Below, one piece after another: positions 58,701 to 64,000 of a stretch of 64,000 bases of DNA. Made by a program: the position numbers and the translations under genes. The notes under the pieces are model-generated. The model had not been told where the DNA came from and did no database searches. It saw only the letters and a list, made by a program, of their open reading frames with translations. This stretch comes from Pohlia nutans (lineage: Eukaryota; Streptophyta; Bryopsida; Bryales; Mniaceae): contig CM040087.1 in the NCBI GenBank assembly GCA_022496805.1, positions 14,148,001-14,212,000 on the forward strand. The letters run 5' to 3'. Every line of letters begins with the position of its first letter. Positions within the stretch are counted from its first letter, which is position 1.

Positions 58701-59881
58701 AACACAAAACACCCTTGGTCGCTAAATTCCACTCGCAAATGCTTCATCACCAAATGTCGCACCGATAAAAGATTTGCCTTCAATTTGGGAACGTGGAGGA
58801 CATCATGGATGGTAATTGTCTTCACACGACCCTTCACCTCGGTGTCTACGACGATGGATCCTTTACCCACGGCTTGAAGAACCGTATCATCACCCAAAAT
58901 GACATTCTTTGGAGATATGACGTGATATGATTGGAAACAAGTCCTAATGGGCGCCATGTGACTCGAGGCTCCCGAATCAACAATCCAATCGATCACACTA
59001 CCATTGCATGACACGTCACTTGCCATCATTGCATACTCGTCCCCGTCATCACTACAAGAAGAGACGCTAGTCATAAATGCGTACTCATCACCTGCATCGT
59101 TGACCTTTGTATTGTTGGCACTTTCCTCTCTCTTGCGTTTGTAGCAAAATTTTGCCAAGTGGCCCTTCTTACCACAATAGTAGCATACCTTGTCTGTAGA
59201 GCTCCCACTGGCACCGCTCTTGGATTGCTTCGCCATAAGCGCCGCGTTATCGCCACGAGTCTCGTTCTCTTTGCGCCGCGAGAGTTCATGCAACAACCGT
59301 GATGTCACATAATCAAGAGTGAGCTCGCTAATGGGCCTACTCTCCATAGCAACGATAAGATACTCGTACGACGGCGGCAAACTCTCGAGGAGCGTCATAA
59401 CGATATCACCGTCCGTAATGTTGACGTCTGCGCCGTTGAGCTGATCCGCAAGAGCCTTGACTTTGTTGATGTGCGCCAACATGTCGTCGTTTTCTTCCAT
59501 TTTGATGGTGAAAAACTTGCGCCTCAAAAACAAGATATTGACCAAGCTCTTTGCCTCATGAATATTGCAAAGCTTGGCCCATGCCTCGGCGGGAGTCTTG
59601 CACGACCGAATATGAGAAAGCTGGGAATCAGAAAGATTAAGAGCCAAAATCGCAAAGGCCTTTTTCTCTCGCCGAGTGTACGCAGTTCGTACCCTAGCCT
59701 CGGCGTCGGACGAAGGCGGTTCCTCACTACCCTCAACTATCTCCCACAATTCTTTTTCGGCCATGACCATTTCCATCTTGAATTTCCACAAGTGGAAGTT
59801 GACGCCATCAAACTTGTCTACAACCTTAGCACCTTCACCCTCAAATGTAGCCATATCCTTGATTGAAGGACGTACGCTCAC
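55781..59881 (-). CDS. Copia Gag-Pol polyprotein
   Basis: 1366 codons without a stop. In order: UBN2/Gag domain (FDGVNFHLWKFKMEM, residues 24-38); CCHC zinc knuckle CYYCGKKGHLAKFC (233-246); aspartic protease IVDSGASSHM (about 299); GAG-pre-integrase LWHRRLGHLN; integrase with SDVCGP, RSDNGGEF and NGVAERANRT carrying the D,D,E residues; Copia-type RT from RYKARLVAKGF with catalytic YVDDLIIL; RNase H with CDADYAGD, EAEYMA and HIDVQYHFIREK. The order protease-integrase-RT-RNase H defines Ty1/copia. The likely start is the ATG at residue 1 or residue 10 (MATFEGEG). The frame runs through the polypurine tract and ends with TGA inside the 3' LTR. Apparently competent for transposition. Confidence 0.95.
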   Translation of the reverse strand: MSVRPSIKDMATFEGEGAKVVDKFDGVNFHLWKFKMEMVMAEKELWEIVEGSEEPPSSDAEARVRTAYTRREKKAFAILALNLSDSQLSHIRSCKTPAEAWAKLCNIHEAKSLVNILFLRRKFFTIKMEENDDMLAHINKVKALADQLNGADVNITDGDIVMTLLESLPPSYEYLIVAMESRPISELTLDYVTSRLLHELSRRKENETRGDNAALMAKQSKSGASGSSTDKVCYYCGKKGHLAKFCYKRKREESANNTKVNDAGDEYAFMTSVSSCSDDGDEYAMMASDVSCNGSVIDWIVDSGASSHMAPIRTCFQSYHVISPKNVILGDDTVLQAVGKGSIVVDTEVKGRVKTITIHDVLHVPKLKANLLSVRHLVMKHLRVEFSDQGCFVLSPSREEVAIIHEVNGLYQIKFSKMHAAESATLVQSSSNEDKLALWHRRLGHLNVKSVKALRGMVSGMDLAQSHVALSSFTCEGCIEGKQQRSPFPVDGATRATKVLEIVHSDVCGPMKTTSMGGCKYFVTFIDDFSRKIWLYPIKAKSECFEKFKEFKALVEKQSEHKIKVFRSDNGGEFMSNQFGELLKKEGIARQTTTPYTPQQNGVAERANRTIVEMARSMLHAKNLGLDNWAEAVVTAVYTRNRCPTSAVQNMTPEQAWSGRPPRVEHMRTFGCIAFAKVPNSQRTKLEAKATKCVFLGYCEGTKAYRLMSLETKKIIRARDVTFCENSKVEDNLDDGPSGRSGDKPAIVDQSSKSPVIDIVDEDEDDEDGGDEEHIEERPLKTKNGEKKAQATAVEDNASSSDRRYPERNRRPLGEWWKNHILPQGEEEHANVALLDAPLTIREALSCDDANKWEQAMQEEYKSLMDNGTWELTPLPKNRNAIGCKWVFRAKRDATGDVVRYKARLVAKGFSQIEGVDFHETFAPVAKFTTIRCILAIGAAMDLEMHQMDMKTAFLNGELDEDIYMVQPEGFVQRGNENLVCKLNKSLYGLKQSPRAWYQKIDTFLVHIGFTRSIADHSLYFMQKGQHVVIVIIYVDDLIILASCMSSLKALKAMFENEYEMSDLGELHYCLGVEFVRDRATRTITMNQSKYVMDVLKRFGMEDCKSVGTPLDVNSKLVKLTDEEYALEAQSMVDVPYKQAVGSLMYAMIATRPDLAYPISVVSQHMARPGSSHWVAVKMIMRYLKGTSDVRLCLGGDNIVLSGYCDADYAGDTNDRRSTTGYMFKVGSGAVSWNSKRQQTTATSTVEAEYMATSHGTKEAIWLRQLMADVRCTQEEATTIMCDNQGSMSLAKNPTHHSRTKHIDVQYHFIREKLEMKVIELKYCPTEHMVADVLTKALARDRHQRLVVAFGLEGFGYSQSGSVEVG
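55797..55806 (-). other. Copia polypurine tract
   Basis: AAAGTGGGAG lies immediately 5' of the 3' LTR on the minus strand, the expected site for plus-strand priming. Confidence 0.8.
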
Positions 59882-60803
59882 AAAATTCAGCCCCTAGAAA
59901 GCTAAGAAAAATTGTTTTTATGATTTTTTGACAATTTTGTGATTTGTGAGGCAAATTGCACACGTACGTGCTTCTAATGCCTCCAAACTAATTCCAAACA
60001 CTAAATCAGCACCTTTGTGCTACACATCAACCTCACAACACTCAATCGTGATGGTTCTTAGTGAATTTGCACAAGATCATACCACAACACCCTAACTAGG
60101 AGAATTGCGCACTCGTTGGCTCAAATCCACTCAAATCAGCACCCTTGTGCTTCACAACACGTAATGCACCCTATGGACACCCTTGTGCCTTCCAAGGACT
60201 CTAAATCAATGCAAATTCAGCCCCTTCAAGTCCTAATTGCATTGAAATTCATCAAATCAGCCCCGTTGTGCATTCACTAACCCAAACTCTAATTTTGAGC
60301 ACTCCAAGGGCATAACTCACATTCCAAACCCTTGTGCAAGAATTGCAATACCAAAATCAGATTGTAGACTCACCCCAAGAGCCTCAAAGCATAAAAGTGC
60401 CTTGCAACAACACAAGTGCACAAATTGAGCACAAATTGAGCCAATAAGCTCCAATAAGCTCCAATAAGCTCCAATCAGCTCCAATATACTCCAACAAGCA
60501 CCAATAAGCTCCAAAGCTCCAATTCAGCCCTTGTAGACGTGTATAAACTCCAAAAGTGCTCCAAAGTGCTCCAAAAGCTCCAAATCAACAAATGATAGCT
60601 CCAAAGTGCGAATTTAGCCCTCCAACACGTAGATCAAAGGTAGGAAGATTGTAATACCTCCCAATGTCGAAATCAGCCCACCAAAGCTCGAATTCAGCCC
60701 TCCAAAGTTCCAAATCAGCGCTCCAATACTCCAAAATCAGCGCTCCAACGCACGACCTCCACACAATGAGCAATCTAATCTTTGACTCACGCAAAACACA
60801 TGA
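59882..60803 (-). other. Copia untranslated leader with short repeats
   Basis: About 920 bases between primer site and gag, without an ORF. On the plus strand, AATCAGC-CCTTGTG-like words recur. 60437-60520 is a tandem of CCAATAAGCT units, with CCAAAGTGCT and CCAAAGCTC variants to about 60760. Possibly packaging or dimerisation structure; this is inference. Confidence 0.6.
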
Positions 60804-60817
60804 GTGGGCCCATAACC
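60804..60817 (-). other. Copia primer-binding site matching the anticodon arm of initiator tRNA-Met
   Basis: On the minus strand GGTTATGGGCCCAC directly follows the 5' LTR. Plant initiator tRNA-Met contains GUGGGCCCAUAACC across its anticodon stem-loop, an exact 14-base complement. This implies priming from an internally cleaved (half) tRNA, as in Drosophila copia, rather than from the tRNA 3' end (TGGTATCAGAGC in most plant Copia elements). Confidence 0.75.
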
Positions 60818-61135
60818 TATTGAAGGTTAGATTAGAATGCCAAAGCCTCACACAAACACTTGGAATGCATAGGAAAGAGATGATCTTTACTCATGGGCTG
60901 CCCCTCTTAAGTAGCACACCCAAGGGAGTCCCCTTGGCAAACCATATGGGACATCAGCCCATACTCCACTCCTAGTACACTAGGATCAGCCCATATCACT
61001 TGGGAGACCCAATTCTCATTACTTCTAACTAGTACCACTTCTCTAGTTGCAACTCTAGCTCATTCGCATCATCTACTCTAGCTAATGCGCATGGCTATGA
61101 GCAACTTCAGCCCACGCAATCATCCTACTTCAACA
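60818..61135 (-). repeat. Copia 5' LTR
   Basis: Identical to the 3' LTR by eye over 318 bases; followed on the plus strand by the second ACCAC. Confidence 0.9.
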
Positions 61136-61140
61136 ACCAC

Positions 61141-64000
61141 AAACAAAATAATAGACCAATGCAAACAGCTATCAAATTGTCCTGCCACAATCAAATAAAA
61201 AATTAGCATGGTTGACACCGTCATTAGAGCAGGTATTGCATACAGCTTTTATGCAGTACCATACTCTCTACCAACCATCAAAAAATTGGACAAAAAAATC
61301 ATTGGAATCCAAAAAATAATATGTGGACTACCAAAGTGTACAGCAAATGTAATAACCCAATTACCTCACGAACTCTTTGGTCTTGAAGCTTTCTCACTAA
61401 AAGACGCATATTTACGATGCATTGGTGAACAACTTCGAAACGCACTTAACCACCCAGGGAGGCTCGGTATAATATACAAAGGAATTATACACCACATATT
61501 AGCTAAATATGGAGGCGCGGAAGAAATCCCAAGAATCACAAAATATGATTGCATTAATTCACCAACCATACGTACATTATTTTTACTAAAAAACGCTGGA
61601 GGAATTCATCTCAAAAGTACAAATGAAAATTTCCAACTACATATGATAGAATTGGAACGAGAATGGCGAGCACAATCAAATGAACTTCCATATCTCACAC
61701 CCGAATTATCACTCAAACTTTTATATAAATTACTAATCCATAACATTTACGAAATAAAACACATCACCCTTCCCAACGGAACAACCCTTATGACACCAGA
61801 AAACTTCAAAACATACTATAAAACACCAACCAAATTAGAAAAAAGCGCACTTAAAATAGCTGAACAATTGTTTTGCTATCCAAGCTGCACACCAAATTGT
61901 CCACAGCCATGTGCACGACACCCTCCCGCCCGGACCTTAAACCGAGATACATTACAAACAATCAAAATTTACTACCTAGAGCACCGGATAACCCACCTCA
62001 ACTCCCAGCCCCACATCAACACCTCCACCCAAACCCACCCCCAACATCAAAAACAACCCACTAAGATTCCCCATCAACATAATATTAGACCACAAAACAA
62101 ATACCTCAAAAGACAAATATAAAATAACAAAAAAATATATAACATACTTATGTCAATGGACTCTCCAAAACAATGATACATACAACAAATGGATGCCACA
62201 AAGAGAACTCTTCCCCTTCAACCACCCAACAATCATTACACACAACATTGAACTACTAACAGAATACTACACAAAACTACAACACAATCACTACAAAAAA
62301 AATATTAACACACTTCACTCCTGAACAAAGCAGAGATGCAAGATTCATCCCGCCACCCACATCCACCCCGCTCACACACATACACATTCAAGAATGTAAC
62401 CCGGAAAAAGACATTATTTCCAATTACGATACCATACAAATCAATAACGACCAAACCCACCTATTTGAAGATACCGGTAGACACCTCATCACTATACCAA
62501 CCACAAGACTAAAATGGCTATGGCAACAATATAACAAAGCAATTTATAGCTCACACGGCCTAGTACCGCAAACACAATTATTTGAAAAAGAAGTAATATG
62601 GCTCTATCAAAGATACAACCATAAAATCCCCAGAAAAGACCTACTAAAAGCAGCACAACATACTCTACCAACAAGTATTTTGGACTCTATTACTACCTCC
62701 TTTAATATTTCCCACTCATACTTCTCTTCACCAATAACATGTTCCACACAAATTTCAGAATTTTACTCTCCCTTTGCAAGAGATAAAATCTTTGGATCAC
62801 TCGGTACCGCCTTCCAATACAAATGGAAAGGCATAGGCTACGCCCACCCACATAATGAAGAAACAGCCCAACAAGCAATTCATTGGGCACGATTGGCAGC
62901 CAAAATCGATCCAAATACCATCACTATACTGGTAATACCAGACACAAATTGGTACCAAAAATTTTCCCCACACACGGGGCCCTTTTCAGACACCCATATA
63001 ATTGCCCACTTCGCGCAGATTCCATCACATATGAAGAACCAACAATCCCACAAGAACTCCATAAACCAAAGACAGAACCCCTTGTAATCCGCGTACTATG
63101 CATTCATCACCAAGATCACAACATTGGTACACCACACCAAATAAATACAATTAAAGCAGCAATTGAAAACCTACAAATTCCACAATATCACATACAAATT
63201 GCTCCAAGTACCCCCCACAACACACCGGTCAATAAAAATAAAAAATGGAACAAACTCATATACCCGCCTTCTATCAACCCAACCATTTCAAACACGCCAC
63301 CTCTACCAAACTTTGTGACAAATACTACACCCAAATTCCAACCACAACATAGCTACTATACCGATGGATCCTTCTTTCCTCCCGAACAAGCTCCCGACGG
63401 ACATTGGAAAAAAGAAAAAGCCGGGTACGGAATATACAACTCTACAAAGGCTGACATGCAAATATCAGCAAGGCTACCAGGCCTATAAACATGTTTTCGA
63501 GCTGAACTAATGGCTATCCATAGAACACTTAGATTAATCACTACTAAATACCCAGACGAACCGGCACATATATTTACAGATTGCCTTAACTGCCTATACA
63601 ATCTAAAATCACACATTAAACACCCAACCACACACAACAATCACGCGGATAAAACCATACTAACAGACATGGTAGAAATGTTAAAAACTCGTACCCAATC
63701 CACCACATTCCACAAAGTCAAAGCACATATCAACATTGAAGGCAACGAACAAGCGGATAAACTTGCAAAAATGGGGGCCCGAAAAGGATACTTTAGAGCC
63801 ACAAGTTCATATGAACATGCACATACAACACCATTTTATTTTCAAAAAGATATATGGCCAGGACCTATAAAACGGCCAGATAAAGGCCCCGTCAAATGTC
63901 TCCAAACATATCTAACCAAATACGACCAAGAAAATAACCTTGAAGAAATGGCAATCGAATTTCCCAACATTAGCAAATGGACCATGAACCCAAACATAGA
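61141..64000 (+). pseudogene. LINE ORF2, 3' part: RT thumb, PCIF1-like segment, RNase H (decayed, runs off right edge)
   Basis: This resumes the RT frame (NKIIDQCKQLSN, a TAA near 61196, then VDTVIRAGIAYSFYAVPYS to about 62050). The frame then changes near 62050, 62310 and 63010. 62680-63060 encodes EFYSPFARDKIFGSLG (62758) and GIGYAHPHNEE (about 62830-62862), resembling the PCIF1 methyltransferase fold. RNase H follows: YYTDGSFF (63353), then TAA at 63486-63488 where Gln is expected, FRAELMAI, IFTDCLNCLYNL, KVKAHINIEGNEQADKLA, which supplies the D-E-D-D/H residues. Coding continues to the window end, so the true 3' end is not seen. Confidence 0.8.
62680..63060 (+). pseudogene. PCIF1-like methyltransferase-fold segment within LINE ORF2
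   Basis: PCIF1 proteins (cap-adjacent adenosine N6-methyltransferases) show a FASPxN...FGSxG block, then a catalytic NPPF followed by acidic residues, a helix, and a strand ending in a proline-rich I/VxxIPxW. Here the order is FYSPFxRD...FGSLG, then AHPHNEE, a helix (AQQAIHWARLAA), and ITILVIPDTNWY. The catalytic NPPF position reads AHPH, so this copy would be catalytically dead or retain only an RNA-binding fold. Recognition is by eye from motif order. Confidence 0.5.

Larger units (their letters stand above)
55474..61140 (-). mobile_element. Complete, young Ty1/copia LTR retrotransposon
   Basis: Two 318-bp LTRs (55479-55796 and 60818-61135) that I read as identical. Five-base target duplication ACCAC (55474-55478, 61136-61140). 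Primer site at 60804-60817, polypurine tract at 55797-55806, intact polyprotein ORF. Inserted into the RT ORF of the LINE in opposite orientation. Removing it with one ACCAC restores the LINE reading frame exactly, followed only by a later TAA. Confidence 0.95.

Noticed and set aside
51250..63488. In-frame TAA codons at likely Gln positions in the LINE (51250, about 53647, about 61196, 63486), with TGA ending all four intact ORFs, suggesting a UAA/UAG = Gln code
   Set aside because: The intact Copia ORF, CCT1 and RDR together contain many Gln codons, all CAA or CAG, and no in-frame TAA or TAG. CAA is so common in the G-poor LINE that C-to-T decay explains the stops.
1..64000. CRISPR arrays, bacterial operons, tRNA or rRNA genes
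   Set aside because: Repeats are minisatellites or TEs without regular spacers, genes are intron-rich eukaryotic, and no cloverleaf or rRNA core was seen.

Overview
The window looks like nuclear DNA of a green plant or streptophyte alga. Evidence: small GT-AG introns in dense multi-exon genes, a plant-type RNA-dependent RNA polymerase (RDR), a plastid-transit-like N-terminus at the left edge, Stowaway-type MITEs, CCCTAAA telomere-type repeats inside introns, and a Ty1/copia element whose primer site matches plant initiator tRNA-Met. The species cannot be fixed from sequence alone.

Layout. All recognisable host genes lie on the minus strand. 43-250 is the first exon of a probable plastid protein cut by the window edge. 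1418-5263 is a complete four-exon spermidine-synthase-like protein with one GC-AG intron. 6555-16774 is a 20-exon eukaryotic RDR whose N-terminal domain resembles the RDR3/4/5 (gamma) clade. 36606-42301 is a complete 17-exon CCT1 (TCP-1 alpha) chaperonin subunit. Between RDR and CCT1 lies about 19 kb of repeat-rich, gene-free DNA, and 42.3-46 kb is similar.

The right quarter (about 46-64 kb) is a decayed LINE. It has a long A/C-rich leader, an ORF1 with RRM-like and coiled-coil regions, and an ORF2 with endonuclease, reverse transcriptase, a PCIF1-methyltransferase-like segment and RNase H. ORF2 starts with a 2A-type (GDIETNP-x-P) recoding motif whose conserved glycine codon is now TGA. A very young Copia element (identical 318-bp LTRs, ACCAC target duplication, intact 1366-codon ORF) sits inside the RT ORF, in the opposite orientation.

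Small DNA transposons are everywhere. The dominant family has TTAA at both ends and CCC/GGG termini, a piggyBac-like signature. hAT, Stowaway, CACTA and Mutator/hAT-like MITEs also occur. The RDR gene is heavily colonised, with a hAT MITE in its first coding exon and two +1 T shifts in T4 runs, so its functional state is uncertain. Several long inverted repeats could produce double-stranded RNA.
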